Assembly (NCBI GenBank): GCA_017428025.1
Contig: JAFRRO010000002.1
Span: 1 to 56,419 of the forward strand
From: Clostridia bacterium
GTDB lineage: Bacteria > Bacillota > Clostridia > Christensenellales > CAG-138
Direction: 5' to 3'
DNA length: 56,419 nt
A program made the translations under genes and the position numbers. The notes below the pieces were generated by a model. It ran no database searches, was not told the origin of the DNA, and was given only the letters and a program-made list of their open reading frames with translations. This document shows, piece after piece, positions 8,621 to 17,291 of this stretch (the stretch's first letter is position 1; every line of letters begins with the position of its first letter).

Positions 8621-8683
8621 TTATTCAAACTCTCTGAAGTACTTGAAGTCGCACCGAAAGATATGTTTGATTTCAGAAGTTGA
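8621..8683 (+). pseudogene. Possible 3' scrap of an XRE-type regulator gene
   Basis: Plus-strand codons from 8621 read LFKLSEVLEVAPKDMFDFRS and then stop. This resembles the C-terminus of small XRE/Cro helix-turn-helix regulators (K-L-A-xx-L-x-V-x-P-K-x-L-F-D). It abuts the IS3 remnant, so an insertion and deletion may have destroyed the gene. The match is short and could be chance. Confidence 0.4.
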
Positions 8684-8696
8684 GTTGTACAATCTG

Positions 8697-8743
8697 TCCG
8701 TTCAGAGATCCTTCGGCGCAACGCCTCAGGATGACAGGAACGG
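8697..8743. repeat. Interspersed palindrome (CTTCGG...CTCAGGATGAC type)
   Basis: CCGTTCAGAGATCCTTCGG, a short loop, then CCTCAGGATGACAGGAACGG. Relatives at about 51140-51185 and 51212-51246 carry the same GAGATCCTTCG / CTCAGGATGAC halves. Non-coding. Confidence 0.65.
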
Positions 8744-8998
8744 AGCCGTATTTCATCAACGCATTGACGCTTAACGCAAAAAAGCACCGTCGCGGTATTC
8801 CGCGGCGGTGTTTTCCCCTACGCCACCCTCGCCGAAGCGTTCATATCCGGTGATGCGCAATGCACGGTTTGGATGCGGTCGTGCGCGATCGGAGCATAAC
8901 GATGCTCGGAGATTCCAACTCCGGCCTGCTCACGGCCTGCACAGTTGCAACTTGGGCAGTTGCCGCCTGATATGCACCCGCTTCGGTTACCGACTCGA
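8744..8998. other. Non-coding gap with no recognised gene
   Basis: Apart from the hairpin at 8784-8811 I see nothing convincing. Short open frames on both strands have no ribosome binding site and match no family I know. Confidence 0.4.
8780..8811 (-). terminator. Terminator hairpin
   Basis: An 11-bp stem CACCGTCGCGG / CCGCGGCGGTG with loop TATT. On the minus strand it runs into TTTTTT, so it probably ends transcripts arriving from the operon that finishes at 8999, although it lies about 190 bases beyond that stop. Confidence 0.7.
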
Positions 8999-9451
8999 TT
9001 ATTGCAGTTCCGTTTTCCAGTTCGTTTCCTGCAGGAGGTTGTCGAGCGCGCGAAGCTCGGCGCACATCGCGTCCGTCTGCTTTTGCAGCTCGGCGGCGGA
9101 CAGCAGGGCTTTCACCCGAATCTCCGTTCCGCGCGCGCGGCTTGTGCTCTCGCTCGCCGTATAGACCGCGTCGCGATACGCGCCGATGCGGATGTTCAGC
9201 GCGTCCTTTTTCGCGATCAGCTCGGTCAACGTCATGCCCTTGACCTTCGTTTTGCCGTTCGTGCGGTTGATCGCCGCCATCAGCGTTTCAAGCCGGTCGA
9301 TGCACGCGTCGAGCGATTTGAGCAGCTCGTCCGGCTGTTCCGCGGGCTGCTCCCCTTCCTGCACCAGAATGTTCTTCGCAAGCCGGCGCTTGATCTCGTC
9401 GATTTTACGGTTCAGATCCGCCCGTTCCTGTAATGCTTCCGCCAGTTTCAT
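8999..9451 (-). CDS. DIP1984 family protein
   Basis: A 150-residue, mostly helical protein that matches the DIP1984 family. It opens with MKLAEALQERADLNRKIDEIKRRL and has the middle segment INRTN...KGMTLTELIAKKDAL. Long heptad-like stretches suggest a coiled coil. Function is unknown; some relatives are annotated as septicolysin, but that name gives no firm role. The ATG at 9451 follows GGAGGAAACCT; the longer frame to 9556 lies inside the upstream gene. It is 19 bases behind the methyltransferase gene and likely co-transcribed with it. Confidence 0.8.
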   Translation of the reverse strand: MKLAEALQERADLNRKIDEIKRRLAKNILVQEGEQPAEQPDELLKSLDACIDRLETLMAAINRTNGKTKVKGMTLTELIAKKDALNIRIGAYRDAVYTASESTSRARGTEIRVKALLSAAELQKQTDAMCAELRALDNLLQETNWKTELQ

Positions 9452-9470
9452 AGGTTTCCTCCGGTTTTGA

Positions 9471-10061
9471 TTATGCTTTTGTTCCGACAACCAGATACAT
9501 ATGCTCGTCCGAGACCGCCGACAGCACCGTGAGCGTGCGTTCGAAGATCGCGGCAAGCGCGTCTGCGGACATCAGATCGGCTGCGAGCGTATCCGGCATG
9601 CCCGCATGGTGCGCGTTGATCGCCTCGCGGCTCCTGTCATGCGCGACGGTCAGCCGCCCGCCCGGTTTGAGCGCGTCCGACAGCGCGGCGATCAGCGCGT
9701 CCGGCTGCGCAAAGTGCGGGAATGCGTTGTAGATCACGATGCAGTCGAACAGCCGGTCGAATCGCGCGGTACACGCATCGGCGCACAGCACGGCGACGTT
9801 CGGCTCGCCCGCGAACTTTTCCGCCGCGATTTCGATCATCTTCGGCGAAAGGTCGACGGCGGTCACGGAAGTGACGTCGCGCCCGAGATAATCGGGAATC
9901 AGTACGCCGGTTCCGCACGCGACGTCCAGCACATCCGCGCCGGCGCGCACGCCTGCCGCGTCGAGGATGCGTTCGATGATTGCGTCGTTGCGCTCGGTCG
10001 TCGCGTCCCATTGCGGGGCGAGACGGTCGAAAAACGCCTGTACTTTCTTCGCTTCGATCAT
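9471..10061 (-). CDS. Class I SAM-dependent methyltransferase
   Basis: A 196-residue methyltransferase with the Rossmann-fold motifs in order: motif I VLDVACGTGVL (about 44-54), the acidic end of strand 2 VDLSPKMIEIA, motif II-like CADACTARFDRLFDCIVIYNAF, and LKPGGRLTVAHD. The substrate cannot be told. It resembles the UbiE/Methyltransf_11 type common in Firmicutes. The ATG at 10061 is preceded by AAAGGAG. A terminator hairpin (10085-10108) separates it from the aminotransferase gene upstream, so it is probably outside the fermentation operon. Confidence 0.85.
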   Translation of the reverse strand: MIEAKKVQAFFDRLAPQWDATTERNDAIIERILDAAGVRAGADVLDVACGTGVLIPDYLGRDVTSVTAVDLSPKMIEIAAEKFAGEPNVAVLCADACTARFDRLFDCIVIYNAFPHFAQPDALIAALSDALKPGGRLTVAHDRSREAINAHHAGMPDTLAADLMSADALAAIFERTLTVLSAVSDEHMYLVVGTKA

Positions 10062-10084
10062 TTTCTTCTCCTTTTTGAAAAATG

Positions 10085-10108
10085 CAGCGGGAGCGCGCGC
10101 TCCCGCTG
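10085..10108 (-). terminator. Terminator of the 2-oxoacid fermentation operon
   Basis: A perfect 24-bp palindrome (CAGCGGGAGCGC and its complement) just after the aminotransferase stop at 10116. On the minus strand it is followed by GCATTTTT. It would end the iorA-iorB-buk-ptb-aminotransferase transcript. Confidence 0.75.
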
Positions 10109-10115
10109 TTCGGTT

Positions 10116-11300
10116 TCAGCAGCCCTGCTCGATCAGCGCCTTGAACGCGGGCAGGCTTCTGAGGATCATGTCGTGGCTGACGCAGGTGGACAGCCGCAGG
10201 TAGCCCGGGCAGCCGAACGGCTCGCACGGCGGGACGAGGATGTTGTATTCCTTCGCCTTTTCGGAGAATTCGAGCGCGGTGCCGAACGGCGCTTTGATAA
10301 GCATATAGAACGCGCCGTGCGGATAGACGCAGGTGTAGCCGTAGCCCGTCAGCGCCTCATACAGCGTCTTGCGGTTCTCGTCGTATGCCTTGATGTTCGG
10401 CATCACGCCGCAGCACTGCTCTACGATGTACTGCGAGGTCGCCGGCGCGCAGATGTGGCCGAGCGCTCTTGCGGAGCCCGCGACGGCGTTGAACAGATCG
10501 ACGCTGTCCGCGCAGCGGTCCGGCACGTACACATAGCCGATACGCTCGCCCGGCAGGCTCAGCGATTTTGACCACGAATAGCAGACGACGGTGTTTTCGT
10601 AGAGGTTCGGGATGAACGGCGTCTCATATCCGTCGAACACGAGCTCGCGGTACGGTTCGTCCGCGATCAGGTAGATCGGATGTCCGTATTCGGCGCTCTT
10701 TTTGCGCAGCAGCTCCGCCAGCGCTTCAAGCGCTTCCTTTTTGTACACGACGCCGGAGGGATTGTTCGGCGAATTGACGAGGATCGCCTGCGTATGCTCG
10801 GTGAAGTACGGCTCGACCTCCTCGACGTGCAGATCGAAGTCCTCCGTGTTCGCGGGGACGGTGACCATCTTGCCGCCGACCGCGTGGATGAACGTCGGAT
10901 ATTCGGGGAAGTACGGCGCAAGGACGATGAACTCCGCGCCTTCCACGCGCATCGCCTTCATCGTGCTCATCAGAGCCGGCGCCGCGCCGCAGGTGAAGAA
11001 CAGGTTCTGCGCCCGCGCGCCGCAATGAAACCGCTCGTCGAGATTCTTCGCGACCGCTTCGCGTACGCTCATCGCGCCGGTTGCCGACGTGTAGCCGTGG
11101 ACCTTGACGGTGTCCGGACGCGCGGCAAGCGCTTTGTACGCCTCCTGCACCGCCTGCGGTGCGGGCACGGACGGATTGCCGATCGAGAAATCGAAGACGT
11201 TCTCCGCGCCGACCTCCGCCTTGCGCTTCAGACCGTACTCGAACAGTTCACGAATGCCGGAACGCTTTGCGCCGAGCTGTACCATTTCATTGACCAACAT
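10116..11300 (-). CDS. PLP-dependent aminotransferase, class I
   Basis: A 394-residue fold-type I aminotransferase. Visible are FDFSIGNPSVPAP near the N-terminus, NSPNNPSG (about 176-183), IADEPYREL, and the PLP-lysine motif SWSKSLSLPGERIGY (about 246-260). It is last in the operon iorA-iorB-buk-ptb and 12 bases after ptb. Its job there is very likely to convert amino acids to the 2-oxoacids oxidised by IorAB. The motifs do not fix the substrate; aromatic and branched-chain amino acids fit the neighbours. The ATG at 11300 follows GGAGGG. Confidence 0.88.
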   Translation of the reverse strand: MLVNEMVQLGAKRSGIRELFEYGLKRKAEVGAENVFDFSIGNPSVPAPQAVQEAYKALAARPDTVKVHGYTSATGAMSVREAVAKNLDERFHCGARAQNLFFTCGAAPALMSTMKAMRVEGAEFIVLAPYFPEYPTFIHAVGGKMVTVPANTEDFDLHVEEVEPYFTEHTQAILVNSPNNPSGVVYKKEALEALAELLRKKSAEYGHPIYLIADEPYRELVFDGYETPFIPNLYENTVVCYSWSKSLSLPGERIGYVYVPDRCADSVDLFNAVAGSARALGHICAPATSQYIVEQCCGVMPNIKAYDENRKTLYEALTGYGYTCVYPHGAFYMLIKAPFGTALEFSEKAKEYNILVPPCEPFGCPGYLRLSTCVSHDMILRSLPAFKALIEQGC

Positions 11301-11312
11301 AGAAAACCCTCC

Positions 11313-12212
11313 TTACATTCCGCGGGCAACCACCGCGCCGAGCGCGACGGCCGCCAGTTTTACTTCCGCACTGTCGGCGCGGGAGACCAGCACGATCGGA
11401 ACCTTCGCCCCGACGACGATGCCGGCGTTCATCGCGCCGCCGAAAATCGACATCGCCTTGCCGATGCCGTTGCCCGTTTCGTACGACGGAACGAGCAGAA
11501 TGTCCGCCTGACCTGCGCCCTTCACATCGTAGTGCTTATGACGGCAGGCGGCTTCCGAAACCGCCAGATCGAGACCGACCGGTCCGAACACGTTCATGTG
11601 ATACGGCGCCCAGCGCTCGGTCATCTCGGAAAGCGTCTTTGCGTCCACCGTGGACTGAATCTTGGGGTTTACGACCTCCGCGCCGCAGATGCAGGCGGCG
11701 TTGATCTCGTCGTAGCCGAGCGCTTTGAAGACCTTCGCCGCGTTTTCGAGGATCTCGGCTTTCTTTTCGAGGTCGGGGAACGTGTTCATGCCGCCGTCGG
11801 TGAGGCCCATCATGCGGTGTCCCTTCGGTTCGTACATCATGACGTGGCTGATGAGCTTGCCGGTGCGCAGGCCCGCCTCCGGTTTCAGTACCGCGCGCAT
11901 GATGTCCGGCGTGTTCAGAAGCCCCTTCATCAGGAAGTTCGCCTTTCCCTCGGACACGCATCCGACCGCCTTTTCGGCGCAGTCCACGTCGGAATCCGCG
12001 TGGATGATCTCGTAATCGGACGGGTTTTCGCCGAGCTCCGTGAGGATTGCGCGGATCGTATCTTCATGACCGACGAGGATCGGCTCCGCAATCCTGCGAT
12101 GCTTCGCTTCCACAACCGCCTTCAACACGTCTGCGTCGTGCGCAGCCGCCACCGCGATGCGGCCGGACGCATAGCCCTCGGCCGCCCGAATGATCTCCTG
12201 AATCGTTCTCAT
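11313..12212 (-). CDS. ptb: Phosphate butyryltransferase (phosphate acyltransferase)
   Basis: A 299-residue member of the phosphate acetyl/butyryltransferase family. Typical segments are VGHEDTIRAIL, FLMKGLLNTPDIMRAVL, GLTDGGMNTFPDLEKKAEIL, and the C-terminal GNGIGKAMSIFGGAMNAGIVVGAKVPIVLVSRAD. It turns an acyl-CoA and phosphate into acyl-phosphate. The start overlaps the stop of buk by four bases. With IorAB upstream, the acyl-CoA is probably a branched-chain or aryl-acetyl thioester and not necessarily butyryl-CoA. Confidence 0.92.
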   Translation of the reverse strand: MRTIQEIIRAAEGYASGRIAVAAAHDADVLKAVVEAKHRRIAEPILVGHEDTIRAILTELGENPSDYEIIHADSDVDCAEKAVGCVSEGKANFLMKGLLNTPDIMRAVLKPEAGLRTGKLISHVMMYEPKGHRMMGLTDGGMNTFPDLEKKAEILENAAKVFKALGYDEINAACICGAEVVNPKIQSTVDAKTLSEMTERWAPYHMNVFGPVGLDLAVSEAACRHKHYDVKGAGQADILLVPSYETGNGIGKAMSIFGGAMNAGIVVGAKVPIVLVSRADSAEVKLAAVALGAVVARGM

Positions 12213-13279
12213 TTTCCGTCCCCCAGATATGTTTTGCAGGTACCGCCGTGCAGAACGCGCAGCGCGCCCTCCGCAAGGCTCTTCATCTCCTCCTCGCCCG
12301 GGAAGCGCAGCACCGGCGCGAGCGGCGCAAGGTACTTGTCCAGCTCGTCGCAGAACGGCTTCGAATACGCCATGCCGCCCGTATAGACGATCGCGTCGAC
12401 CTTGAATTTCATGACCGCCGCAAGCGCGCCCGCGTCCTTCGCAAGCTGATAGGCGAGCGCTTTGAAGATCAGCGTCGCTTCGGGATCGTCGCCCGAGAGC
12501 GCGCGGCGCTCGATCTCACGGAAATCCTTGGTGCCGAGATACGAATACACGCCCGCTTCGCCGCTGATCAGCTTTTTAATCTCCTTCTTGGTCTTGCCCG
12601 AGAAGCAGAGGTTGACGACCGCGTTGACCGGCAGCGCGCCGGGACGGTCCAGCCCCATCGCACCGTCGTCCTTGACGTTGAAGTTGTCGACGACCATGCC
12701 CTTTTCGTGCGCCGCGACCGACACGCCGCCGCCGAGATGCAGCACGATGAGGTTCAGTTCCTCGTACGGCTTGCCGAGCTGCTTTGCGGCTTTGCGCGCC
12801 ACGGATTTCTGGTTGAGCGCATGGAAGAAGCTTTCGCGCTCCATGCCCTTGAGCCCCGAAACGCGGGCAAGATCGCACAGCTCGTCGACGCAGACCGGAT
12901 CGACAAAGAACGCGGGGATCCCCAGAGGATCCGCGATCTCGCGCGCGATGTACGCGCCGAGGTTCGCCGCATGTTCGCCGTAGAACGGGTGCAGGATGTC
13001 CGCAAGCACGCGGTCGTTGACGCCGTAGGTGCCGGACGGGATGTGGCGGAACAGTCCGCCGCGTCCGCAGACCGCGTCGAGCGTTTTGAGGTCGAACCCC
13101 TTCTCGCGAAGCGCCTGCAGAATCAGTTCCTTTCGATAGGGCATCTGGTCCGCCACGCGCTCGAAGCCGATCAGATCCTCGGCCTTATGGTCGATGGAGA
13201 TGCGAAACAGCTCGGTTTCCTCGTCAAAGACCGCGATCTTGGTGGACGTTGCCCCCGGATTGATAACCAGTACCTTCAT
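12209..13279 (-). CDS. buk: Butyrate kinase family acyl kinase
   Basis: A 356-residue ASKHA-fold kinase. It begins MKVLVINPGATSTKIAVF, the phosphate-1 loop of acetate/butyrate kinases, and contains GRGGLFRHIPSGTY, IVLHLGGGVSVAAHEKG, NVKDDGAMGLDRPGALP and VDAIVYTGGMAYS. It makes ATP from acyl-phosphate. It sits between iorB and ptb and overlaps ptb, so the pair forms the ATP-yielding end of the pathway. Length is normal for Buk. Confidence 0.93.
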   Translation of the reverse strand: MKVLVINPGATSTKIAVFDEETELFRISIDHKAEDLIGFERVADQMPYRKELILQALREKGFDLKTLDAVCGRGGLFRHIPSGTYGVNDRVLADILHPFYGEHAANLGAYIAREIADPLGIPAFFVDPVCVDELCDLARVSGLKGMERESFFHALNQKSVARKAAKQLGKPYEELNLIVLHLGGGVSVAAHEKGMVVDNFNVKDDGAMGLDRPGALPVNAVVNLCFSGKTKKEIKKLISGEAGVYSYLGTKDFREIERRALSGDDPEATLIFKALAYQLAKDAGALAAVMKFKVDAIVYTGGMAYSKPFCDELDKYLAPLAPVLRFPGEEEMKSLAEGALRVLHGGTCKTYLGDGK

Positions 13280-13282
13280 GGC

Positions 13283-13855
13283 TTACACCGCGTCGAAGCC
13301 CGCATGGTACGCTTTGAGGTTCAGCTCGCGGAACTTCGCGGGAACGACGTCCGAAATGACCGCGTCCCAGTCGATGTCCGTCATGCCGAGCGCCTTGACC
13401 ATGCTGCCGAACAGCACGATGTTCGCGCACTTGACGTTGCCGAGCTCGGAGGCGATCTTCTCCGCGTTCAGCGGATAGACCTTGAAACGGCTCTGCATCG
13501 CTTCGAGGCAGCCCTCGGGATACTGCACATAGCCCGCCGCGATCGTAGAAGACGCCATCTCGTAGTCGTTGATGACCGCCACGCCGTCGGGCTTGAGATA
13601 ATTCGCATAGCGAACCGCTTCCATCTTTTCGAACGCAACGATGATGTCCGCCGCGCCGTCGCCGATAACCGGAGAGTAGACCTTCTTGCCCCAGTGCACC
13701 TGCGTACTGACGCTGCCGCCGCGCTGGCTCATGCCGTGGACCTCGCTCATCTTGACGTCATACCCTGCGCGCATCAGCCCCGTGACGAGCACCTTTGCCG
13801 CCAGGATTGCGCCCTGACCGCCGACGCCTACCAATAAAGCACTCTTGTTTTCCAT
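13283..13855 (-). CDS. iorB: Indolepyruvate ferredoxin oxidoreductase, beta subunit
   Basis: A 190-residue gamma-type subunit of 2-oxoacid:ferredoxin oxidoreductases. The N-terminal LLVGVGGQGAILAAKVL is the family signature, followed by EVHGMSQRGGSVSTQVHWG. It works with IorA to oxidise aryl or branched-chain pyruvates to acyl-CoA while reducing ferredoxin. It lies three bases after iorA and three before buk, so the operon is tightly packed. Confidence 0.92.
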   Translation of the reverse strand: MENKSALLVGVGGQGAILAAKVLVTGLMRAGYDVKMSEVHGMSQRGGSVSTQVHWGKKVYSPVIGDGAADIIVAFEKMEAVRYANYLKPDGVAVINDYEMASSTIAAGYVQYPEGCLEAMQSRFKVYPLNAEKIASELGNVKCANIVLFGSMVKALGMTDIDWDAVISDVVPAKFRELNLKAYHAGFDAV

Positions 13856-13858
13856 TGC

Positions 13859-15610
13859 TTATTTCTCCTTTCGGGTGATCGCGCCCATCGGGCAGACCTG
13901 CGCGCAGACCGTGCAGCCCACGCAGGTGGTGACGTCGATCTTCGCTTTCCTGTTCTCGACCATAACGGACGGGCAGCCGACGGAAAGGCACTTCTTACAG
14001 CCGATGCACTTTGTCGTGTCGACTTCGCACTTTCCGATGTCGTGCTTGATGCGCTTGATCAAAAGGCACGGACGGCGCGTGATGATCGCCGCCGGAACCT
14101 CGGAGTTCGCCGCGTTCTGCACCGCTTCCTCCATCGCCTTGAGGTCCTGCGGATCGACGATGATGATGTTCCTGTAGCCGTAGGAGGCGAGGATGTCCTC
14201 GATCTTGAGCTTTTCGGCGATCTCGCCCTCGAGCGTGAAGCCGCTGCCGGGGTTGTCCTGGTGACCGGTCATGCCGGTGATCGAGTTGTCGAGCACGACG
14301 GGGATGACCTTGCCCTTGTTGTAGATGATCTCGGCGGCGCCGGTCATGCCGGAGTGGAAGAACGTGGAGTCGCCGACCACGCCGAAGACCTTTTTGTCGG
14401 TCTGACCGGACGCTTCGAACGCCTTTGCCATGCCCATCGCGACCGTGAATCCGCCGCCCATGCAGACGCACGAATCCAGCGCGTTCAGCGGCGGCGCGAA
14501 GCCGAGCGTGTAGCAGCCGATGTCGCCCGCCACGACGTAGTTTTTGTGACGGCCGATCGTATAGAAGAAGCCGCGGTGCGGGCAGCCCGGACAGAGTGCC
14601 GGCGGACGGGACACGGGCTTGACGCCGACGTCGACCGTGACCGGCTTTTCGCCGAACAGGCGTTCGCGGAGCAGCTGCGGATTGAGCTCGTAGAGGTTGC
14701 CGATCAGCTCCTTGCCGACGCACGCGATGCCCGCCGCCTTGATCTGCTCCTCCATGAACGGATCGAGCTCCTCGACGACGTAGAGCTTTTTGACCTTCTT
14801 CGCAAATGCGCGGATCAGGTCCATCGGCAAAGGATTCGTGAGCCCGAGCTTTAAGAACGACGTTCCCTCCGGGAACGCGTCCTTGGCGTATTCGTACGCG
14901 ATCGACGCGGTGATGACGCCGATTTCATCCCCGTTGAGCTCCTCTTTGTTGAGCTTGCTGGTATTCGCGTATTCTTCGAGCGCCTTGAGGTTCTTTTCGA
15001 CCTTCGCGTGGTTCACATACGCGTTAGCCGGGCTCGAAACGTACTTCATGTTGCGCTTGTACGCGGGGACCTCGCGCTCGGTGCGCTCGCCGAAGGTGAC
15101 AAGGCTCTTACTGTGCGCGACGCGGGTGGTGATGCGATAGAGCACCGGCATGTCAAACTTCTCGGAGATCTCATAGGCTTCCTTGAGAAAATCGAGGCAT
15201 TCCTGCGAATCGGAAGGCTCGACCATGCCGATCTTCGCCGCGCGGGCGTAGTGCCGGTTGTCCTGCTCGTTCTGCGAGGAGTGCATGGAGGGATCGTCCG
15301 CCGAGACGATGACGAAGCCGCCGCAGACGCCGTTGTACGCCGCCGTGAACAGCGGATCCGCCGCCACATTGACGCCGACGTGCTTCATTGCCGAGAGCGA
15401 GCGCACGCCCGCGATCGACGCGCCGTACGCGACCTCGACCGCGACCTTTTCATTCGGCGCCCACTCGCAGTACAGACTGTCCTTGTACTGCGGCAGGTTC
15501 TCAAAAATCTCCGTGCTGGGAGTGCCGGGATACGCCGAGCAGACCTTGACGCCCGCTTCGTATGCGCCCCGCGCGATCGCTTCATTGCCGGAAAGCAATA
15601 CTGGATCCAT
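13859..15610 (-). CDS. iorA: Indolepyruvate ferredoxin oxidoreductase, alpha subunit
   Basis: A 583-residue IorA. The pyrimidine-binding domain comes first (LLSGNEAIARGAYEAGVKVCSAYPGTPSTEI), then the thiamine-diphosphate domain (CPGCPHRGFFYTIG; GDIGCYTLGFAPPLNALDSCVCMGGG; GDSTFFHSGMTG; NSITGMTGHQDNPG). At the C-terminus are two ferredoxin-type cluster motifs, with Cys at about 535, 538, 541, 546 and 563, 566, 569, 573. It is first in an operon with iorB, buk, ptb and an aminotransferase. Upstream, an AT-rich TATGATATAAAAT block (about 15655-15667) may hold the -10, but I see no clear -35. Confidence 0.94.
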   Translation of the reverse strand: MDPVLLSGNEAIARGAYEAGVKVCSAYPGTPSTEIFENLPQYKDSLYCEWAPNEKVAVEVAYGASIAGVRSLSAMKHVGVNVAADPLFTAAYNGVCGGFVIVSADDPSMHSSQNEQDNRHYARAAKIGMVEPSDSQECLDFLKEAYEISEKFDMPVLYRITTRVAHSKSLVTFGERTEREVPAYKRNMKYVSSPANAYVNHAKVEKNLKALEEYANTSKLNKEELNGDEIGVITASIAYEYAKDAFPEGTSFLKLGLTNPLPMDLIRAFAKKVKKLYVVEELDPFMEEQIKAAGIACVGKELIGNLYELNPQLLRERLFGEKPVTVDVGVKPVSRPPALCPGCPHRGFFYTIGRHKNYVVAGDIGCYTLGFAPPLNALDSCVCMGGGFTVAMGMAKAFEASGQTDKKVFGVVGDSTFFHSGMTGAAEIIYNKGKVIPVVLDNSITGMTGHQDNPGSGFTLEGEIAEKLKIEDILASYGYRNIIIVDPQDLKAMEEAVQNAANSEVPAAIITRRPCLLIKRIKHDIGKCEVDTTKCIGCKKCLSVGCPSVMVENRKAKIDVTTCVGCTVCAQVCPMGAITRKEK

Positions 15611-15671
15611 GTTTCATTCCGCCTTTCTTCCGTTTTTGCCTGAGCTGTGGCTCATTTTATATCATATATGA

Positions 15672-15695
15672 AAAGAGCAGCTCGCGCTGCTCTTT
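15672..15695 (-). terminator. Terminator after MFS transporter gene
   Basis: Stem AAAGAGCAGC / GCTGCTCTTT with loop GCGA, running into TTTT on the minus strand five bases after the transporter stop. It isolates the transporter gene from iorA. Confidence 0.85.
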
Positions 15696-15699
15696 CTCA

Positions 15700-17250
15700 T
15701 CAATCGTCGACGTCCAATGCCTCGAGGCCTTTTTTCATGATCGGCTTGCTGTCGCCGTGCTTGACGAAGATCATTGTAACGAATGCCAGTATGACGAATG
15801 CGGTCGCATACGGGAAGAGGATCCTAAGCGAGGTCGCGTCCATCAAAAAGCCGGAGAAGATCGGCGTCAGCACCTGCGCCGCCATGGATGCGGTGTAATA
15901 ATAGCCGGTGTACTTTCCGACGTTGCCGCCCTTTGCGAGCTCCACAACCATCGGGAAGGAGTTGACGTTGATCGTCGCCCAGCCGATGCCGGCAAGCGCG
16001 AACAGGACGTTCATCAGGATAGCGGAGCTGCCCTCTCTGAGGAACGCCGCGACGCCGAATGCGGTCGCAAGGATCACGATGCCCGCAAGGATCGCCTTTT
16101 TGCGGCCGATCTTACTGGAGATAAAGCCGACCGGCAGATACGAGACGATCGCCGCCGCGTTCGCGATCATCAACGTTTTGTTGTAGTCAAGGTTCAGAAC
16201 CTTGCCCGCATAGACGGAATATTTGCTGGTGACGGCATTGTAGCCGAAGAACCAGAGAACGACGGATGCCAGAATCAGCAGCAGGGAGATGCGCTCGCCC
16301 TTCGAGAGCTTGCGGCTGCCGGAGCCGTCGTCGTCCTCGCCGTTGTCGATGCCGTAGCGCTTGCTTTCTGCCTCCATGTCCTCGACGAACTTCATTTCCC
16401 TGACCGTGAGCAGGAAGATCACAAGCGCAAGCACCATGATCGCGGCGATCACCGTGAAGAACAGCGTATAGCTCATCATTGCGTTCTTCGCCTTGCCCGT
16501 GCCGAACACGATGCCGAGCAGCAGCACGAGGATGCCGCCGAACGTGCCCATCAGGTTGATGACGGCGTTCGCCTTCGAACGCAGCGGCTTGATCGTGACG
16601 TCCGGCATCAGCGCGACGGCGGGCGAACGGAAGAGGCTCATCGAAACGAGCGTCACGAGCAGCACCGCCATAAACAGCACCAGGATCGAACGGTGCGATG
16701 CGGCGGTCTTTGCCGCAACCGCCTGACGCGCGGGTACGAAGTAGGTATCCCATGCGGTAAGCGCGTCCTTGTCGCCCTGCGCGGCACCGGCCGCGACGGT
16801 CTTCATCTCGTCCTCGGAGAACTTCTCGGAGATCACATACTCCTCGCCGTCATGCGTCTTGAGCTTTGCGTTCGCGATCTCGGCGTCCGCATAGACCGCC
16901 GCAACGCCCTTTTCGGACATCTGGGCCGCGTCGCCGATCTTGGCAAGCTGTGCGTTGTCGATAAACGAGAGCCCGACGAACGCGATGACCGCAATGACGG
17001 TGCCGATCACGATGTACGGCGTCCGTCTGCCGAAGCGGGACTTGCACTTGTCGGAGAGCGCGCCGAAGATCGGCAGCATGAACAGCGCAAGCACGTTGTC
17101 GAGCGCCATGATCACGCCGGACCAGCCCTGCGCCATACCGAACTTATCGGTCAGGATCTTCGGGATGATCGTGTCGTATGCCTGCCAGAAGGCGCAGATA
17201 AGGAAAAATGCAAAACCGACGCAGATCGTGCGCTTGTAATTCAGTTTCAT
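15700..17250 (-). CDS. MFS transporter, GPH-like
   Basis: A 516-residue multi-pass membrane protein. The N-terminus and the motif GALSDKCKSRFGRRTPYIVIG place it among major facilitator proteins related to glycoside-pentoside-hexuronide symporters. It is longer than usual because about 85 hydrophilic residues (roughly 104-190) are inserted between predicted helices 3 and 4, a loop that should face outward. A second hydrophilic stretch (DNGEDDDGSGSRKLSKG) is the central cytoplasmic loop. The substrate is unknown. The start follows GGGAGGG, and the promoter at 17297-17325 overlaps that of the divergent GDPD gene. Confidence 0.82.
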   Translation of the reverse strand: MKLNYKRTICVGFAFFLICAFWQAYDTIIPKILTDKFGMAQGWSGVIMALDNVLALFMLPIFGALSDKCKSRFGRRTPYIVIGTVIAVIAFVGLSFIDNAQLAKIGDAAQMSEKGVAAVYADAEIANAKLKTHDGEEYVISEKFSEDEMKTVAAGAAQGDKDALTAWDTYFVPARQAVAAKTAASHRSILVLFMAVLLVTLVSMSLFRSPAVALMPDVTIKPLRSKANAVINLMGTFGGILVLLLGIVFGTGKAKNAMMSYTLFFTVIAAIMVLALVIFLLTVREMKFVEDMEAESKRYGIDNGEDDDGSGSRKLSKGERISLLLILASVVLWFFGYNAVTSKYSVYAGKVLNLDYNKTLMIANAAAIVSYLPVGFISSKIGRKKAILAGIVILATAFGVAAFLREGSSAILMNVLFALAGIGWATINVNSFPMVVELAKGGNVGKYTGYYYTASMAAQVLTPIFSGFLMDATSLRILFPYATAFVILAFVTMIFVKHGDSKPIMKKGLEALDVDD

Positions 17251-17291
17251 AGGGCCCTCCCGACCGACCGCAAAGTCGATTATTTTCTACC

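Noticed and set aside
6898..8787. A 629-codon minus-strand frame across tldE
   Set aside because: Antisense to a well-recognised family gene and running through the dead IS fragment.
8841..9065. A 74-codon minus-strand ORF between the terminator hairpin and the DIP1984 gene
   Set aside because: It starts inside the DIP1984 gene in another frame, has no ribosome binding site and no recognisable motif.
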